DNA of 64,000 bases from Pseudomonadota bacterium (GTDB lineage Bacteria > Pseudomonadota > Alphaproteobacteria > JACQOE01). Positions 8,449 through 16,580 of the stretch are shown one piece after another. The stretch is from contig JACQOE010000094.1 in NCBI GenBank assembly GCA_016202695.1, forward strand, positions 1 through 64,000, written 5' to 3'. Positions within the stretch are counted from its first letter, which is position 1, and the number at the start of each line of letters is the position of its first letter. Under the pieces are notes generated by a model, which had not been told where the DNA came from, did not search any database, and saw nothing but the letters and a program-made list of their open reading frames with translations. A program made the position numbers and the translations under genes.

Positions 8449-11232
8449 ATGCGCGCGCTGAAGCCTGACGCCTCTGCCCCGGCCGGCGCGGTCGCCGGCG
8501 CGCCGGTGCTGCTCGCCGGCTTCGGGCGCGCGCTCTGGCTCTCGCCCGAGGGCGAGGTCGAGGAGCTGTCGCCGGCGGCGGCGGGCGCGCGGCTCGGCGC
8601 CGGCGCCGTGCCGCTCCTCTGCCACGGCGCGGCGGCGGCGCGGCGATTGGGGTGCCGGCGGTTTCCGGCGCTCGACCTCCTCGAGCTCTTCGCCTTCGCC
8701 CGGCCGGCGGCGTTCTGCGTTCCCACCCCGCGCGGGCTCGCCGACGCGCTCGGCCTCGGCCCCCCGGGGGACGGGGTCGCGGCGGCGCTCTCCCTGCGCG
8801 CCGGGGCGGCGGCGCTCCTCGCCGAACTCGCCGGGGCGGCCGCGGCCGGAGAGGCGGCGGCGCGCCGGGCGGCGGCGATCGCCCGGGTGATGGCCGCCGG
8901 CGGCTGGCCCTGGGGGCCGGCGGTGCTGGCGGCGCTGGGGGCGGAGCCGGCCCCCGCCCCCGGCGGCGCCGCGGTGGCGCCGGTCGAGGTCTGGCGGCGG
9001 CTCCCGGAGTGGGCGGAGCACGCCCCGCCGCCGTCGGCCGGGCACCTGGCGGTGGAGCCGGCCGAGGCCCGCGCGCGGCTCGCCGCGCTCCTCGGCGCGG
9101 AGGCCGAGGCGCGCCCGCAGCAGGCCGACTACGCCTCGGCGGTGGCCGCCGCCTTCGCCCCGCGCGAGCGCGCCGGCGACCCGATCTTCGTCCTCGCCGA
9201 GGCCGGGACCGGGGTCGGCAAGACGCTCGGCTACATCGCCCCGGCGAGCCTGTGGGCGGAGAAGAACGGCGGCCCGGTCTGGCTCTCCACCTTCACCCGC
9301 AACCTCCAGCGCCAGCTCGACTCCGAGCTCGACCGTCTCTTTCCCGAGCGCGACGAGAAGGCGCGCAAGGTGGTGATCCGCAAGGGGCGCGAGAACTACC
9401 TCTGCCTGCTCAATTTCGAGGAGGCGGTGCGCGCGCTCCCCGCCCGCCCCAACGAGGCGGTGGCGGTGGGGCTGATGGCGCGCTGGGCCGAGGCGACCCG
9501 CGACGGCGACATGGTCGGCGGCGACTTCCCCGCCTGGCTGGCCGATCTCCTGGGCCGCGGGCGCACCGTGGAGCTGGCCGACCGGCGGGGCGAGTGCGTC
9601 TACTCGGCCTGCCCCCACTATCACAAGTGCTTCATCGAGCGCGCCGTGCGCCGCGCGCGGCGGGCCGAGATCGTGGTCGCCAACCATGCCCTGGTGATGG
9701 CGCAGGCGGCGCAGGGCGGGCTCGACGACTCGTTCCTCCCCACCCGCTACGTCTTCGACGAGGGCCACCACGTCTTCGCCGCCGCCGATTCCGCCTTCGC
9801 CGCCGAGCTCTCGGGCGAGGAGGGGGCCGAGCTTCGCCGCTGGCTGCTGGGCCCCGAGGAGTCGCGCGCCCGCTCGCGCGCCCGCGGCCTCAGGCGCCGG
9901 CTCGAGGACCTGGTCGCGCTCAGGCCGGAGGCGGGGGCGGCGCTCGCCGAGGCGCTGGCGGCGGCGCGCGCGCTTCCCGCGCCCGGCTGGCGGGGGCGGC
10001 TCGCCGAGGGCGCCGGCCAGGGGCCGGCGGAGCGCTTCCTGGCGCTGGTGCGCCAGCAGGTGCTGGCGCGGGCGAAGGAGTCGGAGATCGGCTTCAGCCT
10101 CGAGACCGAGGCGCTGCCCCCGGTCGCCGGGCTCGGCGACGCCGCCGCCGGGCTGGCCGAGGCGCTGGTGCGCCTCAAGCGCCCGCTGGCTCGCCTCTCG
10201 GCGGCGCTCGCCCGTCTCCTCGACGAGGAGGCGGGATCGCTCGACGGCCCCGCCCGGCTGCGCATCGAGGCCACCTGCCGGGGCCTCAAGCGGCGGGCCC
10301 TCGACGTGATCGACGCCTGGCGCGGGATGCTGGCCGGGCTCGGCCCCGAGCCGGACGAGGAGTTCGTCGACTGGTTCGCCGTCGAGCGCGTCGACGGGCG
10401 CGAGGCCGACGTGGGCATGCACCGGCGCTGGGTCGATCCCACGCTCCCCTTCGCCGGCGCGATCGCGCGCACCGCCCACGGCATCCTCGTCACCTCGGCG
10501 ACGCTCCGCGACGCGAGCGGCGACGTCGAGGCCGACTGGGCCGCGGCCGCCCGGCGCACGGGCGCGGTGCACCTGCCGAGCCCGCCGATCCGCGCCCAGG
10601 TGCCCTCGCCCTTCGACTACCCGCGCCAGACCCGGGTCCTGATCGTGACCGACGTGAGAAAGGACGACGCCGCCCAGGTGGCGGCCGCCTACCGCGAGCT
10701 GATCCTCGCCGCCCGCGGCGGCGCGCTCGGGCTCTTCACCGCCATCCACCGGCTCCGCGCCGTCCACGCCCGGCTCGCCCCGGCGCTGGAGGAGGCCGGG
10801 ATCATGCTCCTCGCCCAGCACGTCGATCCGCTCGACACCGCCACCCTGGTCGACATCTTCCGGGCCGAGGAGAACGCCTCGCTGCTCGGCACCGACGCGG
10901 TCCGCGACGGGGTGGACGTGCCCGGGCGGAGCCTGCGCCTGATCGTCTTCGACCGGGTGCCGTGGCCGCGCGCCGACATCCTGCACCGGGCCCGCCGCGC
11001 GCGCTTCGGGGGGGCGGCCTACGACGACATGATCACCCGGCTCCGGCTCAAGCAGGCATTCGGCCGGCTGGTCCGCCGGGCCGACGACCGCGGCGTCTTC
11101 GTGCTCCTCGACCGGATGATGCCGTCGCGGCTGTTCGGTGCCTTCCCGGAGGGGGTGACGCCGGCGCGCGTGGGCCTCGCCGAGGCGGCGGCGGCGACCG
11201 CCGCCTTCCTCGCCGAGGAGGGAGGCGCATAG
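8449..11232 (+). CDS. DinG-type ATP-dependent DNA helicase
   Basis: Superfamily 2 iron-sulfur DNA helicase (XPD/DinG/YoaA group), 927 residues. The N-terminal 230 residues are Ala-rich and poorly conserved. Then come Walker A in [14 protein letters not shown] (near 250-262), a four-Cys iron-sulfur region (Cys in [10 protein letters not shown] plus [13 protein letters not shown] near 381-392), DEGHH as the DEAH box (near 436), a TSATLRD motif, and C-terminal motifs including [14 protein letters not shown] and a final VLLDRM. This architecture fits 5'-3' helicases that resolve R-loops, forks or quadruplexes. No exonuclease domain is seen at the N terminus. Start is ATG 8449 with only a weak Shine-Dalgarno, so the exact start is uncertain. 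Transcribed divergently from lysK. Confidence 0.85.
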   Translation: MRALKPDASAPAGAVAGAPVLLAGFGRALWLSPEGEVEELSPAAAGARLGAGAVPLLCHGAAAARRLGCRRFPALDLLELFAFARPAAFCVPTPRGLADALGLGPPGDGVAAALSLRAGAAALLAELAGAAAAGEAAARRAAAIARVMAAGGWPWGPAVLAALGAEPAPAPGGAAVAPVEVWRRLPEWAEHAPPPSAGHLAVEPAEARARLAALLGAEAEARPQQADYASAVAAAFAPRERAGDPIFVLAEAGTGVGKTLGYIAPASLWAEKNGGPVWLSTFTRNLQRQLDSELDRLFPERDEKARKVVIRKGRENYLCLLNFEEAVRALPARPNEAVAVGLMARWAEATRDGDMVGGDFPAWLADLLGRGRTVELADRRGECVYSACPHYHKCFIERAVRRARRAEIVVANHALVMAQAAQGGLDDSFLPTRYVFDEGHHVFAAADSAFAAELSGEEGAELRRWLLGPEESRARSRARGLRRRLEDLVALRPEAGAALAEALAAARALPAPGWRGRLAEGAGQGPAERFLALVRQQVLARAKESEIGFSLETEALPPVAGLGDAAAGLAEALVRLKRPLARLSAALARLLDEEAGSLDGPARLRIEATCRGLKRRALDVIDAWRGMLAGLGPEPDEEFVDWFAVERVDGREADVGMHRRWVDPTLPFAGAIARTAHGILVTSATLRDASGDVEADWAAAARRTGAVHLPSPPIRAQVPSPFDYPRQTRVLIVTDVRKDDAAQVAAAYRELILAARGGALGLFTAIHRLRAVHARLAPALEEAGIMLLAQHVDPLDTATLVDIFRAEENASLLGTDAVRDGVDVPGRSLRLIVFDRVPWPRADILHRARRARFGGAAYDDMITRLRLKQAFGRLVRRADDRGVFVLLDRMMPSRLFGAFPEGVTPARVGLAEAAAATAAFLAEEGGA

Positions 11233-11348
11233 GCGCGCCGCGGCCGGCGGCGCGTTCGGCGCTTGGGCGCGCGCGCGATCCGCGCTATAACCGCCCGCCG
11301 GCGGGGGGCCCGCCGACGATTCTTCACAGCTCGACCCGAAAGGCCACG

Positions 11349-11768
11349 ATGCCGCACAGCAAGCCCCTGAGCCCGCACGCCGCCCTCGTCTACGTGATGG
11401 TGCTGACCTCGGCCGCCGACCGCGACATGACCGACGCCGAGCTTCGCACCATCGGCGAGATCGTCCGCTATCTGCCGATCTTCAAGGGCTACGACTCCAA
11501 GCTCCTGACGCAGACGACGGCGGCCTGCGCCGAGATCCTCGACCTCGAGGACGGGCTCGACAAGGCCCTCTCGCTGATCAAGGCGGCGCTCGAGCCGCGG
11601 CTGCGCGAGACCGCCTACGCCATCGCCTGCGACGTGGTCGCGGCCGACGGCAACGTCACCCAGGAGGAGCTCCGGCTCCTGGAGATGATCCGCCACCGCC
11701 TCGACGTCGATCGGCTGACCGCGGCGGCGATCGAGCGCGGCGCGCGCGCCCGCCACGCCAGCCTCTGA
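11349..11768 (+). CDS. TerB-domain (tellurite resistance family) protein
   Basis: A 139-residue, all-helical cytoplasmic protein matching the TerB fold. A helical hairpin (HAALVYVMVLTSAADRDMTD) is followed by acidic loop DAELRTIGEIV, and near the C terminus an analogous second half (AIACDVVAADGNVTQEELRLLEMI). The DRDMTDAE and ADGNVTQEE loops are the expected acidic metal-binding motifs. Stand-alone TerB proteins of this size are common in alphaproteobacteria and need not confer tellurite resistance; no other ter gene is present. It lies 116 nt after the helicase gene on the same strand. Two short hairpin repeats follow its stop. Confidence 0.8.
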   Translation: MPHSKPLSPHAALVYVMVLTSAADRDMTDAELRTIGEIVRYLPIFKGYDSKLLTQTTAACAEILDLEDGLDKALSLIKAALEPRLRETAYAIACDVVAADGNVTQEELRLLEMIRHRLDVDRLTAAAIERGARARHASL

Positions 11769-11835
11769 GCGGCGCCGCCCCGGCCGCTCGCGCAACCGAC
11801 CCGTTCGGCAATAAGGGATGAGGCCCGGCGGTTCA

Positions 11836-11864
11836 CCCCCGTCCCCCGCGCGTGCGGGGTGACG
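11836..11864. repeat. 29-bp hairpin repeat, unit 1
   Basis: Reads CCCCCGTCCCCCGCGCGTGC then GGGGTGACG. It is a near-perfect palindrome centred on the GCGCG and is repeated identically 61 bp downstream. It sits between the TerB-domain gene and the convergent MarR gene, so it may also act as a transcription-stop hairpin, though it lacks a T run. Confidence 0.75.
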
Positions 11865-11896
11865 TATCGACGATCCATAGGAGCTTGACGCCGTCG

Positions 11897-11925
11897 CCCC
11901 CGTCCCCCGCGCGTGCGGGGTGACG
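11897..11925. repeat. 29-bp hairpin repeat, unit 2
   Basis: Identical second copy of the palindromic unit at 11836-11864, in the same orientation. The 32-bp spacer between units has no internal repeat. GTC and GGGGTGACG ends resemble those of the larger palindromic repeat at 23-117 and 19103-19198, so all may belong to one repeat family. Confidence 0.75.
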
Positions 11926-11961
11926 GCAAGTGGAACGACCCTCTCGCCTGCGTCGATCCCC

Positions 11962-12447
11962 TCAGCCGGTGCGCACGCGCACGCGCGGCCTCATCCCGGC
12001 CAGCGCCTGCATCGCCACCACGAACCGCCCGGTCTCGGCGCCGAGGCTGGCGAAGAAGCGCCGGTCGGCGGCCCCGACCGCCGGGCGGGCGCGCTCGACG
12101 AGCCCGCGGCCGGCGGGGCCGAGGGCGGGGACGCGGAGCCGCGCGTCCGCCTGCCCGCGGCGCAGGACGAGGCCGCGGCGCTCCAGCGCCCGCAGTCCTT
12201 GCGAGACCACGGTGACGTCCATCCCGCAGGAGCGCGCCAGCCCCGCCTGGCTCGCCGGCCCGCCCGTCCCCTCGAGGCGGGCGAGGGCGTCGAGCACCAG
12301 GAACTGGGCGTTCGACAGCCCGAAGGGGGCGAGCACCGCCCGGCGCATCCCCTGCCAGCGGCTGGCGACCCGCCACAGGAGCCAGGCCGGGCTGCCCTCG
12401 AAGGCCCCCCCGCCGGGCCCGTCCGGGGTGTGGTCCGGAGAGTTCAT
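11962..12447 (-). CDS. MarR-family transcriptional regulator
   Basis: A 161-residue winged-helix regulator. The central part (FGLSNAQFLVLDALARLEG, then SQAGLARSCGMDVTVVSQGL as the recognition helix region, then ERRGLVLRRGQ and the wing) is the MarR signature. Flanking helices would form the dimer interface. I start at ATG 12447 (MNSPDHT); an in-frame ATG two codons earlier (12453) is equally possible. The frame running on to 12555 translates into arginine-rich low-complexity sequence and is rejected. Two overlapping AT-rich palindromes (12446-12475) cover the start codon and would suit autorepression. The effector and regulated genes are unknown, and no transport or degradation gene is adjacent. 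Confidence 0.8.
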   Translation of the reverse strand: MNSPDHTPDGPGGGAFEGSPAWLLWRVASRWQGMRRAVLAPFGLSNAQFLVLDALARLEGTGGPASQAGLARSCGMDVTVVSQGLRALERRGLVLRRGQADARLRVPALGPAGRGLVERARPAVGAADRRFFASLGAETGRFVVAMQALAGMRPRVRVRTG

Positions 12448-12475
12448 ATGCATCCATATTATCTGCATCAATATG
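12446..12475. promoter_or_regulatory. Candidate MarR operator over the regulator's own start
   Basis: Two overlapping inverted repeats in an AT-rich island: ATATG-CATC-CATAT (12446-12459) and CATATT-N9-AATATG (12455-12475). Size and composition suit a MarR dimer. The island stands out against roughly 75% GC surroundings. Binding here would block initiation of the regulator gene. Confidence 0.45.
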
Positions 12476-12655
12476 ATCTCGTCAACTCGCCGCCGACCCG
12501 GCCGGCGGCGCGCGGGGCGCCCGCCGCGTGGCCTCCCGCCCGAGGCTGTTAGCATCGTTTCGGGTTTGCTGCTAAGTCCTTGAAATCACCAACTTTTTTG
12601 TTGCCGGCCGCAGCCGGGTGCGGCACAGTTCGAGGTCCGCACGGGCCGCTGTCCC

Positions 12656-12766
12656 GACCCGACGCCGATCGCCCGAAGGCGAGACGGCATCCGATGTCGA
12701 GGGAACCGCGGCCCGGACCCGACGCCACCCGCCCGGAGGCGAGGAAGACGATGTCCGACGAGATGA
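12656..12766. repeat. Imperfect 60-bp-period direct repeat upstream of usg
   Basis: Segment GACCCGACGCC...CCGATGTCGA (from 12656) recurs exactly 60 bp later as GACCCGACGCC...GATGTCCGAC (from 12716). The second copy supplies the Shine-Dalgarno and start codon of usg. It looks like a tandem duplication of a translation-initiation region, with the upstream copy decayed. Confidence 0.5.
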
Positions 12767-13017
12767 GGCTGCGCCTGGCCGGCTACCGGCTGACCACCAC
12801 CGAGATCCTCTATTACCTGCCCGATCACCCCGGGCTGCTGCAGAGCTTCGTCTGGCAGGGCCTCGACCGGGCGCCCGAGTACCCGGCGCTCCGCCGTTTC
12901 CTCGCCTTCTGGGAGCGCGAGATCGAGGCCCGGCTCCACTCGGTCAAGGTGGCGACCTCCGAGGCGCTGGCGCCGCCGCGCTTCGTCGCCGCGCGCGGCC
13001 TCTTCGAGCTGCACTGA
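12751..13017 (+). CDS. usg: Usg family protein
   Basis: A short conserved alphaproteobacterial protein (88 residues) of the Usg family, recognised by GYRLTTTEILYYLPDHPGLL, then FVWQGLDRAPEYPALRRFL and FWEREIEARLHSVKVA. Its molecular role is not established; an old annotation links it to tryptophan synthesis (phosphoribosylanthranilate isomerase region) without firm proof. The start is ATG 12751, with GAGGAAG four nt upstream and a length equal to the family norm. The longer frame to 12580 crosses a duplicated leader and is unlikely to be translated. It is convergent with the glycosyltransferase gene, with stops 9 nt apart. Confidence 0.85.
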   Translation: MSDEMRLRLAGYRLTTTEILYYLPDHPGLLQSFVWQGLDRAPEYPALRRFLAFWEREIEARLHSVKVATSEALAPPRFVAARGLFELH

Positions 13018-13026
13018 GCCCCGGCC

Positions 13027-14649
13027 TCAGGGCAGCACGACGCGCGGGTCGCTCCGCGCCACCTCGGCGTCCCAGACGGTGAGCAGGCGGTTGCGATAGG
13101 GCTGCACGAGGTCGGGCCTGAGCCGGCCCGCGACCAGCCCCTCCTGCACGCTCACCAGCTTGCCGTTGCGGTGGGTCGCGAGCCAGACCTCGAGGTCGGC
13201 GACCTCGATCTCGGCGATCGGGGCGCCGAGCCGCCCGAGGAACTGGAACTGGCCGTGGTAGCTGCCGAGGAAGGCGAGCGCGAAGCCCGCCCGCTGCCAG
13301 GTGCCCAGCCGCCCGGCCACGGGGCCGAGGTCGTAGGCCTCGGCGAGCCGCGGCCGGGCGAGGAAGTGGACCGAGACCACCAGCACCGCGACCAGGGCCG
13401 CCAGCGCCGCCGCCCGGTGCAGCGCCCCCGGCAGCCAGAAGAACATCACCCCCGCCGCGGCCACGATCGGCACCGCCCCCCACAGCGCCGGAAGGCCGGC
13501 GAGCCACGCCGGCAGGCCCCGCGTCCCGGCGAGCCCGGGGGCGACCAGGAGGGCGAAGCCGAGGACCGCCACCACCACCCCCGGCACCGCCAGGTCCCAG
13601 GCCCTGGGCGTGAGGTCCTCGAGCGCGAGCATCCGCCCGACGATCAGCGCGAAGGCCGGAAAGGCGGGAACGAGGTAGTGCACCTGCTTGCCCGAGAAGA
13701 GCGACAGCACCACCACCGAGCCGGCCAGCCAGATCGCCGCCAGGCGCACCCCGCGGTCGCCCCTGAGGATGTCGAGCCAGCCGGCGCGGCGCCAGACCGG
13801 GGGCCAGATCGTCCACGGCAGGAAGGCAAGGGGCAGGACCACGAAATACCACCAGAAGGGCCGGCCGTGGGCGAAGGAGTCGACCGCCCGCCCCGCGGTC
13901 TGGCCCCAGAAGATGGCGTCGCGGAACGCCGGCCCGGCGACGATCGCCGCCGGCACCGCCCAGGCCAGCGCGAGCGCCGCCCCGAGCCCCACCCCGCCGG
14001 CGACCCCCAGGAACCAGCCGCGGTCCGCCCCCGGCCCGCCGGCCGGCAGCCACCAGCGCGCAAACAGGGCGGGGGGAAGCGCGAAGGCCAGCGCCACCGG
14101 CCCCTTGGCCAGCACCCCGAGCCCGATCCCGAGGCCGAAGAGGGCGAAGCCGCCGAGCAGGCTCCGGCGCGTCCGCGGCGCCCGCGCCGCCTCGACGAGC
14201 CCGATCATCGCCACCAGCACCGCGAAGGCGACCAGCATGTCGAACATGGTCATGGTCGAGATCACCGCCCACACCCCGGTGCCGAGGAGGAGGATCGGCG
14301 CGAACCGGGCGACCGCCGGATGCTGCGGCCACAGGCGCCGCGCGAGCGCCGCGGCGAGGAACAGGTTGGCGAGCGCGAACAGGGGCGCGATCAGCCGCGC
14401 GCTAAGCCCGTTCGCCCCCAGGACCAGCCAGGAGAGGTCGATCAGCCAGAAGAGGAGCGGCGGCTTGTGCGGGTAGGGCTCGCCGTTGAGGCGGGGAACA
14501 AGGGCGCCGCCCCCGTTGAACATCTCCCAGGCGACGCCGAGATAGCGCGTCTCGTCCACCGGCAGCGGCGGGCGCAGCGCCAGCCCGGCCGCGACCAGCG
14601 CCGCCCAGGTGGCGACCAGGAAGATCGCGATCCAGTGCCGCGCGATCAT
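13027..14649 (-). CDS. ArnT-like glycosyltransferase family 39 membrane protein
   Basis: A 540-residue polytopic inner-membrane glycosyltransferase with 11 or more hydrophobic segments. The GT39/ArnT catalytic acidic pair is in LPVDETRYLGVAW (Asp32, Glu33, first periplasmic loop). GGALVPRLNGEPYPHKPPLLFW is the next family landmark and FSGKQVHYLVPAFPAFAL a later one. These enzymes move a sugar from an undecaprenyl-phosphate carrier to lipid A or protein on the periplasmic side. Its start codon overlaps the stop of the LAB_N gene (ATGA), and that gene follows a GT2 gene, giving a three-gene cassette for making and attaching a sugar. The sugar is unknown; aminoarabinose is unproven because no arnA or arnB is nearby. 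Confidence 0.85.
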   Translation of the reverse strand: MIARHWIAIFLVATWAALVAAGLALRPPLPVDETRYLGVAWEMFNGGGALVPRLNGEPYPHKPPLLFWLIDLSWLVLGANGLSARLIAPLFALANLFLAAALARRLWPQHPAVARFAPILLLGTGVWAVISTMTMFDMLVAFAVLVAMIGLVEAARAPRTRRSLLGGFALFGLGIGLGVLAKGPVALAFALPPALFARWWLPAGGPGADRGWFLGVAGGVGLGAALALAWAVPAAIVAGPAFRDAIFWGQTAGRAVDSFAHGRPFWWYFVVLPLAFLPWTIWPPVWRRAGWLDILRGDRGVRLAAIWLAGSVVVLSLFSGKQVHYLVPAFPAFALIVGRMLALEDLTPRAWDLAVPGVVVAVLGFALLVAPGLAGTRGLPAWLAGLPALWGAVPIVAAAGVMFFWLPGALHRAAALAALVAVLVVSVHFLARPRLAEAYDLGPVAGRLGTWQRAGFALAFLGSYHGQFQFLGRLGAPIAEIEVADLEVWLATHRNGKLVSVQEGLVAGRLRPDLVQPYRNRLLTVWDAEVARSDPRVVLP

Positions 14650-14927
14650 CGCCCCTCGGCCGCGCCCGCGCGCTCGCGGAGGACGAAGTAGAGGTTCCGC
14701 CCGTAGATCAAGAGGCCCGCCCCCTGGCCGAGGATGAAGACCGGATCCAGGCGCCAGATGGCGTAGGCGAGCAGGGTCGCCCCGCCGAGCAGGCTGAAGT
14801 ACCAGAAGGCGACCGGGATCACGCTCCTCTTCATCCGCTCGCTGTAGAGCCACTGCACCAGGAAGCGGGCGGAGAAGAACCCCTGCCCGAGGAATCCGAC
14901 CGCCAGCCAGATGTGCTCCGCCGTCAT
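14646..14927 (-). CDS. LAB_N domain membrane protein (lipid A biosynthesis N-terminal-like)
   Basis: A 93-residue protein with three predicted membrane helices, matching the LAB_N family: GFLGQGFFSARFLVQWLYSE, then IPVAFWYFSLLGGATLLAYA and GQGAGLLIYGRNLYFV. In other bacteria this domain is found alone or fused beside GT2/GT39 lipid-carrier sugar enzymes and is thought to help with the carrier lipid. Here it sits between a GT2 gene (3 nt upstream) and an ArnT-like gene (4-nt overlap), as expected. Its biochemical role is not established. ATG 14927 is the only sensible start. Confidence 0.85.
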   Translation of the reverse strand: MTAEHIWLAVGFLGQGFFSARFLVQWLYSERMKRSVIPVAFWYFSLLGGATLLAYAIWRLDPVFILGQGAGLLIYGRNLYFVLRERAGAAEGR

Positions 14928-14930
14928 CGC

Positions 14931-15710
14931 CTAACCGTCCTCTTCGATCACCGGGCGGCGCGCCCGCCGCATCAGCCACATCACCCCGACGAGGTCGACG
15001 ATCCCGACCCACAGCCGGTCGAGGACGCCGTAGTTCGACCGCCCGCTCCGCCGCGGCCGATGGCCCACCGGCACCGAGACCACCTCGGCCCCGGCCCTGA
15101 GCGCGAGCGCGGGGAGGAAGCGGTGCATGTGGTCGAACTCGGGGAAGGCGAGGAAGAGGGCGCGCGGGAAGACCTTGAGCCCGCACCCCGTGTCGGGCGT
15201 GCGATCGCCGAGGGCGCGGGCGCGCACGGCGTTGGCGACCCGCGAGGCGAGCCGCTTGAGGCCCGAGTCGCTTCGCCGCCGGCGCTCGCCGCAGATCAGG
15301 AGCCCGGCCCCGCCCGCGGGCGCCGCCCCGGCGCGCGCGATCAGCGCCGGCAGGTCGGCGGGGTCGTTCTGGCCGTCGCCGTCGAGGGTGGCGATCAGCC
15401 GCCCCCGCGCCGCCTTGACCCCGGTGGCGATGGCCGCGCTCTGGCCGGCGCTCTCGCGGTGGCGGACCACGCGGAGCCGCGGCAGCCGCGCCCGCGCCTC
15501 GGCGAGGCGGGCGCCGGTGCCGTCGGAGCTGCCGTCGTCGACGACCACCACCTCGAAGGGGACGCGGCCACGAAGCGCCGCCTCGACCTCCTCGACCAGG
15601 GGGACGATGTTCCCCTCCTCGTTGCGGACCGGAATCACCACCGAGACCTCGGGGGACGGAGCCCCCGGAGGGTCGGCGGCGCGGGGCGCGGCGGCGAAGG
15701 TCGGCATCAT
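14931..15710 (-). CDS. Glycosyltransferase family 2 (ArnC/DPM-like)
   Basis: A 259-residue membrane-associated enzyme that would load a sugar from a nucleotide donor onto undecaprenyl phosphate. GT2 motifs: VSVVIPVRNEEGNIVPLVEE, VVVDDGSSDGT and the DGDGQNDP donor/metal site, then GCGLKVFPRALF and FLPALALRAG. The tail RRSGRSNYGVLDRLWVG is seen in polyprenyl-phosphate sugar synthases. A single amphipathic or hydrophobic segment lies near the C terminus. Start is ATG 15710 or the next codon (MM); neither has a strong Shine-Dalgarno, and the frame continues upstream with low-complexity sequence. First gene of the GT2-LAB_N-GT39 cassette. Confidence 0.85.
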   Translation of the reverse strand: MMPTFAAAPRAADPPGAPSPEVSVVIPVRNEEGNIVPLVEEVEAALRGRVPFEVVVVDDGSSDGTGARLAEARARLPRLRVVRHRESAGQSAAIATGVKAARGRLIATLDGDGQNDPADLPALIARAGAAPAGGAGLLICGERRRRSDSGLKRLASRVANAVRARALGDRTPDTGCGLKVFPRALFLAFPEFDHMHRFLPALALRAGAEVVSVPVGHRPRRSGRSNYGVLDRLWVGIVDLVGVMWLMRRARRPVIEEDG

Positions 15711-15809
15711 CGGATCGGGCGTCAACCCCGGGGACAAGGTGCGGGCATTATGGGCGGGGCGGCGCCGCGCGCAACCCAAAGCCGGCGCGCGAAGCCCTAG
15801 AGCCTGGCT

Positions 15810-16580
15810 CTAGCCCCGCCCGGCGGCCGCCCCCAGGTAGATGGCGCGGACGCGGGGATCCGCGCGCACCGCCTCGGGCGCGCCCTCGGCAATCAGCCGG
15901 CCGCGATCGAGGACCAGCACCCGCCGGGCGTGGCCGAAGACCACGTCCATGTCGTGCTCGGTGAAGAGGACGCCGATCGCGCGCTCGGCCACGATAACCT
16001 CGACCAGCTCCATCAGGCGGAAGCGCTCGCCCGGGGCGGCGCCGGCGGTGGGCTCGTCCATGAGCAGGAGCTCGGGCTCGCCCACCAGCGCGACCGCGAG
16101 CTCGACGCGCTTGAGATCGCCGTGCGAGAGGACGCCGCAGTTGCGCCCGGCCTCGGCCAGCAGCCCGACCCGGGCGAGGAGGGCGTCGGCCTGGTCGCGG
16201 AACGCCTCGCCGGCGGGCGCGACCAGCGCCCCCAGCCGCCGGGCGCGGGAGAGGAGCGCCACCTGCAGGTTCTCGCGCACGCTCATCGAGGCGAAGGTGG
16301 CCGGGATCTGGAAGGTGCGCCCGACGCCCAGGCGCCAGATCGCGTGCGGGGCGAGGCCGAGAAGCTCGCGCCCCTTCAGCCGCGCGCTCCCCGCGTCCGC
16401 CCGGAGCTGGCCGTTGAGGAGGTTGAAGCAGGTCGTCTTGCCGGCGCCGTTGGGGCCGATGAGGGCCACCATCTCGCCGGCCCCGAGCTCGAACGACACC
16501 CCGTCCAGCGCGGCAAGGCCGCCGAAGCGCTTGGCGAGGCCGCCGACCGAGAGGAGCGCGCCCTCGCCCCCGCCGCTCAT
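15810..16580 (-). CDS. livG: ABC transporter ATP-binding protein, LivG-type
   Basis: A 256-residue ATPase of a branched-chain amino acid/amide type importer (HAAT family). Walker A is GPNGAGKTT, the signature helix is LSHGDLKRVELAVAL, Walker B is LLLMDEPTAG, and the switch His is in VLFTEHDMDVVF. Its ATG overlaps the stop of the fused permease gene by 4 nt (ATGA), so the two are translationally coupled. The usual partner ATPase LivF does not follow: the next gene on this strand is the GT2 gene about 100 nt away. Either LivG works as a homodimer here or LivF is encoded elsewhere. Confidence 0.88.
   Translation of the reverse strand: MSGGGEGALLSVGGLAKRFGGLAALDGVSFELGAGEMVALIGPNGAGKTTCFNLLNGQLRADAGSARLKGRELLGLAPHAIWRLGVGRTFQIPATFASMSVRENLQVALLSRARRLGALVAPAGEAFRDQADALLARVGLLAEAGRNCGVLSHGDLKRVELAVALVGEPELLLMDEPTAGAAPGERFRLMELVEVIVAERAIGVLFTEHDMDVVFGHARRVLVLDRGRLIAEGAPEAVRADPRVRAIYLGAAAGRG

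Noticed and set aside
8334-8726. N-terminal extension of lysyl-tRNA synthetase
   Set aside because: The extension overlaps the helicase gene, is low complexity, and the known N terminus begins at ATG 8333.
8652-11768. A 1038-codon frame overlapping the helicase gene in another phase, and similar long antisense frames such as 8419-10986 and 35624-38188
   Set aside because: Arg/Pro/Gly-rich low-complexity translations, created by the very high GC content opposite or out of phase with clear genes. Only the last 139 codons of the 8652 frame (the TerB-domain gene) are real.
11836-11925. Possible CRISPR array
   Set aside because: Only two repeat units with one 32-bp spacer, the repeat itself is fully palindromic, and there are no cas genes nearby.
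12580-12750. Longer N terminus for Usg
   Set aside because: It passes through a duplicated leader and adds about 57 unconserved residues. ATG 12751 has the better ribosome binding site and gives the normal family length.
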